Origin: a virus
Virus record (IMG/VR): IMGVR_UViG_3300042691_007396
Location: 1-41,944 of that record
Reading direction: 5' to 3' (one strand)
DNA length: 41,944 nucleotides
Below the pieces are notes generated by a model that worked only from the letters and a program-made list of their open reading frames with translations, did no database searches and was not told the origin of the DNA. Positions 5,330 to 11,243 of the stretch are shown in pieces. How positions within the stretch are numbered: position 1 is the stretch's first letter; each line of letters opens with the position of its first letter. The translations under genes and the position numbers were made by a program.

Positions 5330-6070
5330 ATGTCAGATCAAGACAAGTCCGAATCTATTGAACTACAAGAATCATCGGTTCCGAGTGAGCCGCAGTCGGC
5401 TGCGCCAGCTGTGCGCGTGCAGGCCGAAGTGATCGCTGTCGATGAAGGCGGGGTTCGTCCGACGAACGTGCAGCAAATGCATCGCATGGCCGTGGCGTAC
5501 TTCAAAGCTGGCATGGTGCCGAAGTCTTTCAAGACTCCAGAGCAGGTCTTTGCCGGAATGCAATTCGCTGCCGAGCTTGGGCTTCCGATGCTGAGTGGTC
5601 TTCGTCAGATCGCAATCGTCAACGGACAGCCGTCGATCTGGGGTGATCTGCCGCTTGCTCTCGTTCGCCGCACAGGTGAGCTTGAGTTCATCAACGAGAC
5701 CCTCTTCACTGAGACTTACGATCCGATCTGCTTCGATAACAAGAACATCAACGCGCCTGCGTGGGGTGCGATGTGTAAGCTCAAGCGCCGAGGTTACGAT
5801 GCGATCGAGCGCGTGTTCACGATCGACGACGCGAAGAAGGCCGGACTGCTGTCGCGAGATAACGTGTGGCAGACCTACCCTCGTCGAATGCTCCAGATGA
5901 AAGCGCGAAGTATTGCGCTCAAGGACGTGTTCAGCGACGCGCTAATGGGTGCCGCGATTGCTGAGTATGACTTTAACGTGATGCCGTCCGAGCGAGATGT
6001 GGCTGGCGTCGGTTCCGGATCAACACAGGCAGCATTGCTTCAGTCGATCAAGGGTGAGGTGAAGCAATGA
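5330..6070 (+). CDS. recT: RecT-like single-strand annealing protein
   Basis: 246 residues from ATG 5330 (AAAGGGGTGAACG upstream). A polar, disordered-looking N-terminus of about 40 residues is followed by a conserved core: MAVAYFKAGMVPKSFKTPEQ, then GLPMLSGLRQIAIVNGQPSI and WGDLPLALVRR, then a strand-rich section (AWGAMCKLKRRGYDAIERVF) and WQTYPRRMLQMKARS. This ordering, including 'VNGxPxxWGD', is characteristic of RecT/Bet-superfamily annealases of phages. Role: coats ssDNA exposed by the upstream exonuclease and anneals homologous strands. The C-terminus is Ser/Gly/Gln-rich. The stop overlaps the ATG of the next gene (ATGA). Confidence 0.85.
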   Translation: MSDQDKSESIELQESSVPSEPQSAAPAVRVQAEVIAVDEGGVRPTNVQQMHRMAVAYFKAGMVPKSFKTPEQVFAGMQFAAELGLPMLSGLRQIAIVNGQPSIWGDLPLALVRRTGELEFINETLFTETYDPICFDNKNINAPAWGAMCKLKRRGYDAIERVFTIDDAKKAGLLSRDNVWQTYPRRMLQMKARSIALKDVFSDALMGAAIAEYDFNVMPSERDVAGVGSGSTQAALLQSIKGEVKQ

Positions 6071-6279
6071 CCACGCACGTTCATCGTGAAGAAATTAAGA
6101 ATGAACTCGAGATCGTGCGCGAGAAGTTGAAGCTCGCGCTTGAGGCTCTCGACACGCTATCAACACTTCGACCGATGAGAGATGCAGAGCGGTATCGGAT
6201 CGCAATGCAGGCGATCATGGAATGCAACGTCATCAACTTAGCTAGAGATACGAAGCGAGAGAACGAGGTGCGGGCGTGA
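6067..6279 (+). CDS. Small coiled-coil protein coupled to recT
   Basis: 70 residues from ATG 6067, overlapping the recT stop by 4 nt, with AGGTGA upstream. Residues 9-35 (IKNELEIVREKLKLALEALD onward) have heptad spacing of Leu/Ile and are likely a coiled coil. No family is recognised. The coding end supplies the GAGGTG ribosome site for the next gene, so its last residues NEVRA are dictated partly by that site. It may modulate the recombinase by context, but nothing proves it. Confidence 0.7.
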   Translation: MTTHVHREEIKNELEIVREKLKLALEALDTLSTLRPMRDAERYRIAMQAIMECNVINLARDTKRENEVRA

Positions 6280-6920
6280 AGATCATCACAGTCCCGATGA
6301 TCCTCGAATGGGGTCCATGTTACCAGCCGATAAAAGTCGTAAACGAGGACTGGTCCGGCACAGTGCTCGACGTGCTCGCGCTTGATATTCCAATCGCAGA
6401 TCGCTTTTGGGTTGTGTTACGCGAAGAGTTGCTGAGCCAAAAGATTTTGCGTCTCTTTGTAGTTCGTTGCGCCCTCGGAGTTCAATACCTGATGAGAGAT
6501 GAGCGAAGCATCAAAGTGTTGGAGGTCGCCGAGCGATTTGCGTTTGGAGAAGCGACGGATGATGAGCTTGCCGCAGCGCGGGCCGCAGCGCGGGACGCAG
6601 CGTGGGCCGCAGCAACGGACGCAGCGAGGGCCGCAGCGCGGGCCGCAATGTGGACCGCAGCAACGGACGCAGCATGGGCCGCAGCAACGGACGCAGCGCG
6701 GGACGCAGCGTGGGCCGCAGCAACGGACGCAGCGTGGGCCGCAGCGAGGGCCGCAGCGCGGGTCGCAGCAACGGACGCAGCAACGGACGCAGCAACGGAC
6801 GCAGCGTGGGCCGCAATGAGGGCCGCAGCGTGGACCGCAGCGTGGGACGCAGCAAGGTCTAAACAGCTCGAAATACTGCGCGAGTTGATCAATGAATTTC
6901 CAGAAGAGGTGCGGGCGTGA
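6276..6920 (+). CDS. Alanine-rich tetrapeptide-repeat protein (Imm5-like family of phage proteins)
   Basis: 214 residues from GTG 6276. Residues 1-98 are an ordinary globular-looking domain (FWVVLREELLSQKILRLFVV; DERSIKVLEVAERFAFGEAT); residues 99-194 are 24 consecutive four-residue units of the form [A/D/T/V]-A-[A/M]-[R/W/T]; a short helix closes the protein (KQLEILRELINEFPEEVRA). Ala-rich proteins with the same leader ('vlevAErfA.GeAt..el.aAr') occur in many phages and are often labelled putative immunity protein (Imm5-like); their function is unknown to me. The repeat would form a long helix with Trp/Arg/Asp drifting slowly round it. The 12-bp unit keeps frame when copies are gained or lost. 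Start and stop overlap both neighbours. Confidence 0.75.
   Translation: MKIITVPMILEWGPCYQPIKVVNEDWSGTVLDVLALDIPIADRFWVVLREELLSQKILRLFVVRCALGVQYLMRDERSIKVLEVAERFAFGEATDDELAAARAAARDAAWAAATDAARAAARAAMWTAATDAAWAAATDAARDAAWAAATDAAWAAARAAARVAATDAATDAATDAAWAAMRAAAWTAAWDAARSKQLEILRELINEFPEEVRA
6570..6857 (+). repeat. 24-copy 12-bp in-frame tandem repeat
   Basis: Twenty-four uninterrupted 12-bp units, of which GCCGCAGCGCGG, GACGCAGCGTGG and GACGCAGCAACG are the commonest. In each unit the second codon is always GCA; variation is concentrated in codon 1 (GCC/GAC/ACC/GTC) and codon 4 (CGG/TGG/AGG/ACG), with GCG/GCA or ATG in codon 3. The unit length leaves several other frames open on both strands, which produces many spurious long frames here. 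Confidence 0.95.
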
Positions 6921-7243
6921 CATTCTACGAAGCATTGAAAGCGAACGAGACAAATCGGGTCACTTTTGACGATGAGCATCCGTGGCACATCGGTCAACTG
7001 ATTAAGTTTCTCAATGAGAATACACTCCAACAACAAGACTTGGACATTTACACAAAGCCAAAGTGGCGGGTCGTCGAGGAGCCGCTCGAGTTTTGGGCTT
7101 TGGTTAACCGCGACAATTCAATAGGCGCAGAGGCTTTTGAATCGAAAAAAAAGGCTGCATTTTATGCTCGCGACAAAGGGTGTTCATATGTTGTTGCCAT
7201 GTTCCGCGAGGTGCCTGGCACGCGCGAAGAGGTGAAGCCGTGA
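6917..7243 (+). CDS. Hypothetical protein
   Basis: 108 residues from GTG 6917, overlapping the previous stop, with AGAGGTG seven nt upstream. Mixed alpha/beta composition with a central VVEEPLEFWALVNRDNSIGA and a C-terminal SKKKAAFYARDKGCSYVVAM, which resembles a small fold that reads out a residue-rich strand; no family is recognised. It is part of a coupled run of small genes between recT and the transglycosylase, where accessory or host-takeover proteins are common. Confidence 0.68.
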   Translation: MTFYEALKANETNRVTFDDEHPWHIGQLIKFLNENTLQQQDLDIYTKPKWRVVEEPLEFWALVNRDNSIGAEAFESKKKAAFYARDKGCSYVVAMFREVPGTREEVKP

Positions 7244-7509
7244 AGCGATGGGAAGCCACAGAAATTACCGATTTAGTGCAGCGGTTTAAGCAGGTGCCAG
7301 GGCAGTTTTATTCTGTCGAAGACGTAACAAGTCTTGAGCAACGCCTCGCGGAAGCTGAGAAGGCGCTGGAGTGGTATGCGGAAAAGTCGAATTGGGTAGG
7401 TCCAGTTGGTTGCCACATAGATGAAATTAAGCATGATGACCTTCAAGGAGATGAGCTTATTGGCGGCAGACGAGCGCGGGAGTATTTCGACAAATGGAGG
7501 CGGGAGTGA
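7240..7509 (+). CDS. Small coiled-coil protein, paralogue of the next gene
   Basis: 89 residues from GTG 7240 (GTGA overlap with the previous stop; AAGAGGTGAAG upstream). An upstream start at 7180 would overlap the previous gene by 64 nt and has no ribosome site. Central helix LEQRLAEAEKALEWYAEKSN and C-terminal GRRAREYFDKWRRE. The next protein carries matching elements (VEHKLNQAEAALAQYD and AREYFKKWR), so the two look like diverged tandem copies. The function is unknown. Confidence 0.7.
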   Translation: MKRWEATEITDLVQRFKQVPGQFYSVEDVTSLEQRLAEAEKALEWYAEKSNWVGPVGCHIDEIKHDDLQGDELIGGRRAREYFDKWRRE

Positions 7510-7826
7510 GAAAACCTATTAAACACTCGTTTGCGGCCTGGAAAAACGCGAAAGGTCATACGGCTATTGGAGCAGTTGAGACCGCGAGGGTTTTAGCTAA
7601 GGGCTGGGGCGACATACCGAAACATATTAACGACCTTCGTGCTGCCGAGCTACATTGGCTTGCTGTGGTTTTTTTAAGTGACGTAAAGCGATTGCAAGAA
7701 GTCGAACATAAATTAAATCAAGCCGAAGCGGCATTGGCACAATACGACATTCCGACCAGTCCTGTGTCGCACTACGCGCGGGAGTATTTTAAAAAATGGC
7801 GCACAAGCGCGGAAGGTGAGGAGTGA
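7506..7826 (+). CDS. Small protein, paralogue of the preceding gene
   Basis: 106 residues from GTG 7506, with GGAGG (7496-7500) five nt upstream; ATG 7494 lies ahead of that site. N-terminus RKPIKHSFAAWKNAKGHTAI is basic; the C-terminal half has LQEVEHKLNQAEAALAQYD and AREYFKKWR in the same order as the preceding gene. The 13-base string CGCGGGAGTATTT encoding the shared AREYF motif is identical in both genes. The function is unknown; the start overlaps the previous stop. Confidence 0.7.
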   Translation: MRKPIKHSFAAWKNAKGHTAIGAVETARVLAKGWGDIPKHINDLRAAELHWLAVVFLSDVKRLQEVEHKLNQAEAALAQYDIPTSPVSHYAREYFKKWRTSAEGEE

Positions 7827-8239
7827 TGAGCGAACTAGCTAAAATCGAAATCGACAAAGCTACAGTCAAAGCTATTATTGACAAGCAAGTTCAGGCTGCG
7901 ATTGTTCGCGAGCTTGATGGAACAAAAGACCTTTTGTTTGAACGTATCGTCGAAGACTTGGTTAATAGCCGAGTAAACGACCGAGGCGAGATCACTCGAG
8001 ACTCATGGAGTAAAACGACCCTAGTTGAATGGCTTTGTCGCGAGCAAATTAAGAAGGCAGCACAAGAAGCTGTCGAGCAATTCTTTGCGCGTGAAGCTCC
8101 TGAAATACAAAAGGCGGTTGCAAAAGAGTTGACGAGGCAAAAGGCAAAATTTGCAAAGGCGGCGGTTGACGCCATGATTGGCGCCGCGACATCCTCCTAC
8201 CGATACAACTTCAAAATTGAAGTAGACGACGGCGGTTAG
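7826..8239 (+). CDS. Hypothetical helical protein
   Basis: 137 residues from ATG 7826, behind AAGGTGAGGAG; GTG 7823 is also possible. Nearly all helix, rich in K, E and A (IKKAAQEAVEQFFAREAPEI; LTRQKAKFAKAAVDAMIGAA), with a short strand-like end YRYNFKIEVDDGG. No transmembrane segment or metal-binding motif is visible, and I do not recognise the family. Confidence 0.7.
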   Translation: MSELAKIEIDKATVKAIIDKQVQAAIVRELDGTKDLLFERIVEDLVNSRVNDRGEITRDSWSKTTLVEWLCREQIKKAAQEAVEQFFAREAPEIQKAVAKELTRQKAKFAKAAVDAMIGAATSSYRYNFKIEVDDGG

Positions 8240-8241
8240 AA

Positions 8242-8838
8242 ATGAACCGCGCACTAATCGCACTGCTCATGCTCACCGCTTGCACGACAAGCCCGACTCA
8301 AGTCGTGACCTTGCCGCCGATTCAAGTCGAAGCGCCCGCGCCGCTTGCGTGGAAGAATGCGGCTTGGGATCGCGAGCTTTACGCTGCGATTGACCGCGAA
8401 GGGTTGACTAAGCTCACACCTCAAGACGCCAAAGACTTCGCGCTTGATCCGACGAAGCCCGAGGCATGGGCGCGGTTACTTGTTGAGATGGCTCGCTTTG
8501 AATCAAGCTTTAAGCCCACCACGACCTACACCGAAGCGTTCACCGACGCGAAGGGCCGCCGCGTGGTCTCGACAGGACTGTTTCAGATCAGCGTGGAAAG
8601 CATGGGCGGCATCGGATGCAAGGTGACGCAAGCTGAACTGCTTACGCCTGAGCGCAACATTCAGTGCGCCGTTAAAGCCTTCGCTTACTACGTCAGGAAG
8701 GACTCGCGGATCGCGGGCCTTGGCCCTAGCCAGTGGCGGGGTGGGGCGAGATACTGGGCGGTGCTTCGCGGAACAAACGAGTACACACGCAAGGCGCTCG
8801 CTGCGATCCGAGGCGCGGCAGCAAAGGGGGCACGATGA
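8242..8838 (+). CDS. Lipoprotein lytic transglycosylase (SLT-like)
   Basis: 198 residues. Residues 1-14 (MNRALIALLMLTAC) are a short lipoprotein signal with lipobox LTAC, so the mature protein should be lipid-anchored at Cys14. A proline-rich linker (LPPIQVEAPAP) leads to an SLT-like domain: LLVEMARFESSFKP has the catalytic Glu87, STGLFQIS is the conserved GLxQ motif, and PERNIQCAVKAFAYYV is the 'N-I..G...L.y' helix. Lytic transglycosylases cleave the MurNAc-GlcNAc bond non-hydrolytically. It lies far from the endolysin, in the coupled region after recT, so a role in murein remodelling during infection, or exclusion of other phages, is as possible as lysis. It is not fused to a virion protein. 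Confidence 0.82.
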   Translation: MNRALIALLMLTACTTSPTQVVTLPPIQVEAPAPLAWKNAAWDRELYAAIDREGLTKLTPQDAKDFALDPTKPEAWARLLVEMARFESSFKPTTTYTEAFTDAKGRRVVSTGLFQISVESMGGIGCKVTQAELLTPERNIQCAVKAFAYYVRKDSRIAGLGPSQWRGGARYWAVLRGTNEYTRKALAAIRGAAAKGAR

Positions 8839-9104
8839 GACACGACATGCGAGACAGAGTATGGGTCGCGCTGGATGAAGCGAAGACAGATCAGATTGAG
8901 CGAATGCGTAAGCAGATGGTCATTCTCTCAAGCCTCGCGCTTGAAGCTACGGATCACGTTAAACGTAACGGCGATGCCGATCTTGCGCGGTCACTCGAGC
9001 GAGCGATCGACGGCGCTTTGCTGTGCGCTGCAAACTCGCTCGGTAAGACCAGCGGTGTCGAGCGAATGATTCGAGACTTCGACGAAGGTCTTGACGCAAA
9101 GTAA
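8835..9104 (+). CDS. Hypothetical helical protein
   Basis: 89 residues from ATG 8835, overlapping the transglycosylase stop (ATGA) and preceded by AAAGGGGG (8823-8830). Mostly helix with an alternating charged face (ALDEAKTDQIERMRKQMVIL; SLERAIDGALLCAANSLGKT). No family is recognised. Its stop codon is two nucleotides before the hairpin that covers the ribosome site of the next small gene, so termination here may open that hairpin. Confidence 0.7.
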   Translation: MRHDMRDRVWVALDEAKTDQIERMRKQMVILSSLALEATDHVKRNGDADLARSLERAIDGALLCAANSLGKTSGVERMIRDFDEGLDAK

Positions 9105-9106
9105 TA

Positions 9107-9144
9107 GGCCCCGCAATCTGTGTTCTCACACATGAAAGGGGGCC
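9107..9144 (+). promoter_or_regulatory. Hairpin sequestering the ribosome binding site of the 19-aa peptide
   Basis: GGCCCC (9107-9112) can pair with GGGGCC (9139-9144), enclosing an inner TGTG-TTCT-CACA hairpin (9119-9130). The 3' arm contains the GGGG of AAAGGGGG, the ribosome site of the ATG at 9147. The 5' arm starts two nt after the upstream stop codon, within reach of a terminating ribosome, so coupling or autogenous control is plausible. Confidence 0.55.
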
Positions 9145-9146
9145 AC

Positions 9147-9206
9147 ATGGCAAAGAAGAAGATGACTAAGAAAGCTACCAAGAAAGCTGGCGGCAAGAAG
9201 TACTGA
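9147..9206 (+). CDS. 19-residue lysine-rich peptide
   Basis: Reads MAKKKMTKKATKKAGGKKY: ten Lys in 19 residues, behind a near-perfect ribosome site (AAAGGGGG, spacing 4-5). The strong site, the upstream hairpin and the clean stop argue for a real gene despite its size. A peptide this basic should bind nucleic acid or the acidic surface of a protein; histone-tail-like Lys/Ala peptides are found in other phages, but I know of no assigned function. It is the last plus-strand gene before the convergent junction. Confidence 0.6.
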   Translation: MAKKKMTKKATKKAGGKKY

Positions 9207-9209
9207 TCT

Positions 9210-9425
9210 TCATCGACGTGGAGATCGGCGCTTGACGATTACAGTCTCTCCGTCGATCTCCACGTTATACCCTCGCCCGCTCAGACACATCGCCGCGTTC
9301 TTGCGGTTCTCTGGGTGCTTAAGATAAATGTGCGCGACCATACCGCCAGTCGCGAGATGCTTCTCAGCCTGGTCGCACATCTTAAACACACGATCTTTCG
9401 CGATGTATCCGTCGTCGTTACCCAT
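9210..9425 (-). CDS. Hypothetical small protein, last gene of the leftward operon
   Basis: 71 residues, ATG at 9425. It carries an aromatic/charged core (HIYLKHPENRKNAAMCLSGR) and ends in a beta-like strand with a basic tail (VEIDGETVIVKRRSPRR). The stop is 4 nt from the stop of the convergent plus-strand peptide. The start overlaps the end of the upstream gene by 8 nt. No family is recognised. Its 3' end forms half of the long hairpin at 9216-9265. Confidence 0.7.
   Translation of the reverse strand: MGNDDGYIAKDRVFKMCDQAEKHLATGGMVAHIYLKHPENRKNAAMCLSGRGYNVEIDGETVIVKRRSPRR
9216..9265. terminator. Long inverted repeat at the convergent junction
   Basis: ACGTGGAGATCGGCG (9216-9230) and CGTCGATCTCCACGT (9251-9265) form a 15-bp stem with one GU pair and a 20-nt loop, the outer 12 bp being perfect. 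It sits just past the end of the plus-strand operon and inside the last codons of the minus-strand gene. No T-run follows on either side, so it may pause polymerase or stabilise 3' ends rather than act as a classic terminator. Confidence 0.6.
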
Positions 9426-9783
9426 TCACAAGCACCGATGTTAGACGAACTTTCTTCTCTGTTGCCAAGTCAGACGACATGATGAGCACGATCAGATCGG
9501 CGATGTCTTGCTCGCGACCAGTGCGCTCGACTCGAGTCACCTTTGGCATATCGGCGGTCGCCTTGCGACGACGCCTGCGTGGTGTCGTTCCGTCCGAGTT
9601 CTTCTTATACCCGCCAAGATTATACATGCCGCCGTCTGTGTATCGCCCTGTGCGAGTAAGCTGCGGCCATGTCTTGTTCGCGATCTCCGCAATCTCGCGA
9701 AACTTCAAGCCACCTCGTCGCATTTCTCGGATGATCTTCTTCGCCTGTGTTCTTGTCTCTGGAATATCGAATGTCTGTTCCAC
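9418..9783 (-). CDS. HTH-like basic protein, putative DNA-binding regulator
   Basis: 121 residues, start at 9783. Residues about 14-50 (IIREMRRGGLKFREIAEIAN onward) look like a resolvase/sigma-type helix-turn-helix: 'G-x-x-[FY]-R-E-I-A-x-x-x'. A polybasic linker follows (TTPRRRRRKAT), then a helical C-terminal domain (REQDIADLIVLIMSSDLATE). The arrangement suggests a small DNA-binding regulator with a separate oligomerisation part; this is inference. It lies downstream of the ribbon-helix-helix gene in the same operon. Confidence 0.65.
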   Translation of the reverse strand: MEQTFDIPETRTQAKKIIREMRRGGLKFREIAEIANKTWPQLTRTGRYTDGGMYNLGGYKKNSDGTTPRRRRRKATADMPKVTRVERTGREQDIADLIVLIMSSDLATEKKVRLTSVLVNG

Positions 9784-9795
9784 CCAACTCTCCTC

Positions 9796-9972
9796 TTACT
9801 TGGTTAAGCGCATTCTCTGCGCATGTTCGATCAGTGCGTCACGAACGACAGCACTGAGGTTTACTCGTTTCTCTTTCAGCTCTTTCACGATCTCGACATC
9901 AACCCACGCCTGAAGCAGCTGCTTCCCTGCGCGTGCCTTGGACTTTGATCGCGTTACTCGCTTCTTCTTCAT
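9796..9972 (-). CDS. Ribbon-helix-helix (Arc/CopG-type) DNA-binding protein
   Basis: 58 residues from ATG 9972, which overlaps the upstream stop (ATGA) behind GGAGAA; GTG 9984 would add four residues. A Lys/Arg-rich leader (MKKKRVTRSKSKARAGK) precedes the RHH core: strand QLLQAWVDVEI, then helix VKELKEKR, then VNLSAVVRDALIEHAQRM, where 'N-x-S-x-x-V-R-x-A-L' is the conserved helix-turn-helix. RHH proteins bind short repeated operator half-sites as dimers of dimers and commonly autoregulate. The CTTACAT repeats upstream of this operon (11572-11605) are a natural candidate operator. Confidence 0.78.
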   Translation of the reverse strand: MKKKRVTRSKSKARAGKQLLQAWVDVEIVKELKEKRVNLSAVVRDALIEHAQRMRLTK

Positions 9973-10304
9973 GGGTTTCTCCACTGTGATTTTAAGATTG
10001 CTCTCGCGTCATACAGGTAGGAATCAACTCGACTTCGGCTTCTCGGATTATCTTCGTGAATGTACTCTTCGCACTGATCCAAGATGTCGAGCACCTCATC
10101 AATATGGCGCAGAGCTTTTCGTTCGCGCCGACGGGCATTCTCGATCAGCGCAAGCGCGTGGAAGATAATCACAGTCAACGCACAGAAGAACGCGGTTCTC
10201 CAGTTTACGCCGGACAAGGCTACCAAGATCGGCCACGCCACCGCGTACACCACAAGCTCGTGAAGGAAGTACCGCAAGATGTAATCGGACACAGGGCTTC
10301 TCAT
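9969..10304 (-). CDS. Small membrane protein with cytoplasmic coiled-coil tail
   Basis: 111 residues from ATG 10304, with GAGGTGA upstream; the longer frame from 10334 would overlap its neighbour without a ribosome site. Two hydrophobic stretches at about residues 10-33 (LRYFLHELVVYAVAWPILVA) and 37-56 (WRTAFFCALTVIIFHALALI) look like a membrane hairpin. A highly charged tail follows (NARRRERKALRHIDEVLDIL). No family is recognised. Small membrane proteins in early phage operons often alter the host envelope or exclude other phages, but that is only context. Confidence 0.7.
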   Translation of the reverse strand: MRSPVSDYILRYFLHELVVYAVAWPILVALSGVNWRTAFFCALTVIIFHALALIENARRRERKALRHIDEVLDILDQCEEYIHEDNPRSRSRVDSYLYDARAILKSQWRNP

Positions 10305-10540
10305 GACTTCACCTCGCCATACTTTCCAGCACACTCTCGCGAACAGAACGCATACATCGAGAACTCACCACACGCACACTCGGTCTCAACACGCACGATC
10401 TTGTCGGGCGCGACGCGCCAGAACACACACGCTTTACCTGTGGCCGTGAACGCATCAGGCGCAAACGCGACATAGCGGTCGCCGCCAGCGTGAGTCAGGC
10501 GGTACTTTCGTTGAACGTCGGTCGTCGGATATAGCTTCAT
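10301..10540 (-). CDS. Small cysteine-containing protein, possible zinc-binding
   Basis: 79 residues from ATG 10540 (GAGGGTGAACT upstream). The N-terminal half is strand-like (TTDVQRKYRLTHAGGDRYVA); the C-terminal quarter has ECACGEFSMYAFCSRECAGK, with four Cys in C-x-C and C-x3-C arrangement that could form a small treble-clef-like zinc site. The overlap with the next gene (ATGA) implies coupling. The function is unknown; a protein-protein or nucleic-acid zinc ribbon is the simplest guess. Confidence 0.68.
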   Translation of the reverse strand: MKLYPTTDVQRKYRLTHAGGDRYVAFAPDAFTATGKACVFWRVAPDKIVRVETECACGEFSMYAFCSRECAGKYGEVKS

Positions 10541-10549
10541 AGTTCACCC

Positions 10550-10756
10550 TCAATTCTGCACGCGAACCGAACACTCGTTCGATCCGTCTTTGCGCAAGTA
10601 TAAAGTCCAGGACCGCGAAGAGTCCTGGCTCACTTCAGTCATCGTGTAGCAGTTCACAGCATCAGGACCACAACACTGAGTCAAGGCGTCCACGCGCGGC
10701 TGCTCGCCGCACGCAGACAGCAACGCCAGAGAGATCAATGCGAGCGCGTAGTTCAT
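10550..10756 (-). CDS. Small lipoprotein
   Basis: 68 residues from ATG 10756. Signal MNYALALISLALLSACGEQ has a hydrophobic core and lipobox LSAC, with lipidation expected at Cys17. The mature part is short and cysteine-containing (LTQCCGPDAVNCYTMTEVSQ, then a late Cys near the end), suggesting disulfides in the periplasm. Short phage lipoproteins of this kind can block receptors and prevent superinfection (Llp of phage T5 is the known precedent), but sequence similarity to those was not visible. The ATG overlaps the stop of the upstream gene. Confidence 0.68.
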   Translation of the reverse strand: MNYALALISLALLSACGEQPRVDALTQCCGPDAVNCYTMTEVSQDSSRSWTLYLRKDGSNECSVRVQN

Positions 10757-10998
10757 GGTTCCACCTTCTTCGTTGGGGTATCGAATGCAGTCCACATGTC
10801 CTGCATAAAGGCGCGGCCAGCGCCATGCTCGGCGCACCAGGCCACGCAGTAGGCAAAGTAATCTCGAGCCGCAGCCTCGCCCATGTGCGCCTTAATGCGA
10901 GGACGGCGGGGCACTACACCCCGCACGAGATCGCGAAACTCTTCGTCGGTCATGCCGTCTGGTGGCTTGACCCCGACCTTAAAGCGATTGGAACGCAT
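10753..10998 (-). CDS. Hypothetical protein
   Basis: 81 residues, ATG 10998, overlapping the upstream stop (TAATG) and itself overlapping the lipoprotein start. A basic N-terminus (MRSNRFKVGVKPPDGMTDEE) is followed by helix-rich sequence with aromatic and two Cys residues (ARDYFAYCVAWCAEHGAGRA). No family is recognised; the CVAWC pair might bind metal or be redox-active, though nothing else supports it. Confidence 0.66.
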   Translation of the reverse strand: MRSNRFKVGVKPPDGMTDEEFRDLVRGVVPRRPRIKAHMGEAAARDYFAYCVAWCAEHGAGRAFMQDMWTAFDTPTKKVEP

Positions 10999-11243
10999 TA
11001 CGTCACATCCTTAAAAACAAGAAGATCGTAAACCCTAAAGGATTCAAAAGTTTCCTTAATCATTTGCTCGTCTTGCGAATCTAGCGACAGGCGCAACGCA
11101 TGTAATATGGAAAGAGTCTCAGCCACGCCTTCGATGTCGTCTGACCCGTAGTACGCCATAAGGTCTTTTTCGTCGTCGTTGATTCTCTCTGCGGTAGCTT
11201 CTCGATCAATTATGCAGTTCGTCTTTGTATTCGTTCGCATCAT
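10998..11243 (-). CDS. Small acidic protein, tandem paralogue of 11240-11485
   Basis: 81 residues from ATG 11243 (ATG 11240 also possible). It shares with the neighbouring upstream gene the N-terminal motif [NI]-x-I-I-[DN]-R-E-A-T, an acidic middle (ERINDDEKDLMAYYGSDDIE), and a C-terminal 'YDLLVFKD' against 'VDLLVKEK'. The two are diverged tandem copies. Strongly negative charge and small size are typical of inhibitory or DNA-mimic phage proteins, but no known inhibitor family is recognised. Confidence 0.7.
   Translation of the reverse strand: MMRTNTKTNCIIDREATAERINDDEKDLMAYYGSDDIEGVAETLSILHALRLSLDSQDEQMIKETFESFRVYDLLVFKDVT

Noticed and set aside
6417-7036. Long minus-strand frames (for example 178 and 184 residues) and other plus frames over the 12-bp repeat
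   Set aside because: The unit is a multiple of three, so several frames stay open by necessity. The shadow proteins are pure Cys/Arg, Arg/Pro/Leu or Gly/Arg/Ser repeats without ribosome sites.
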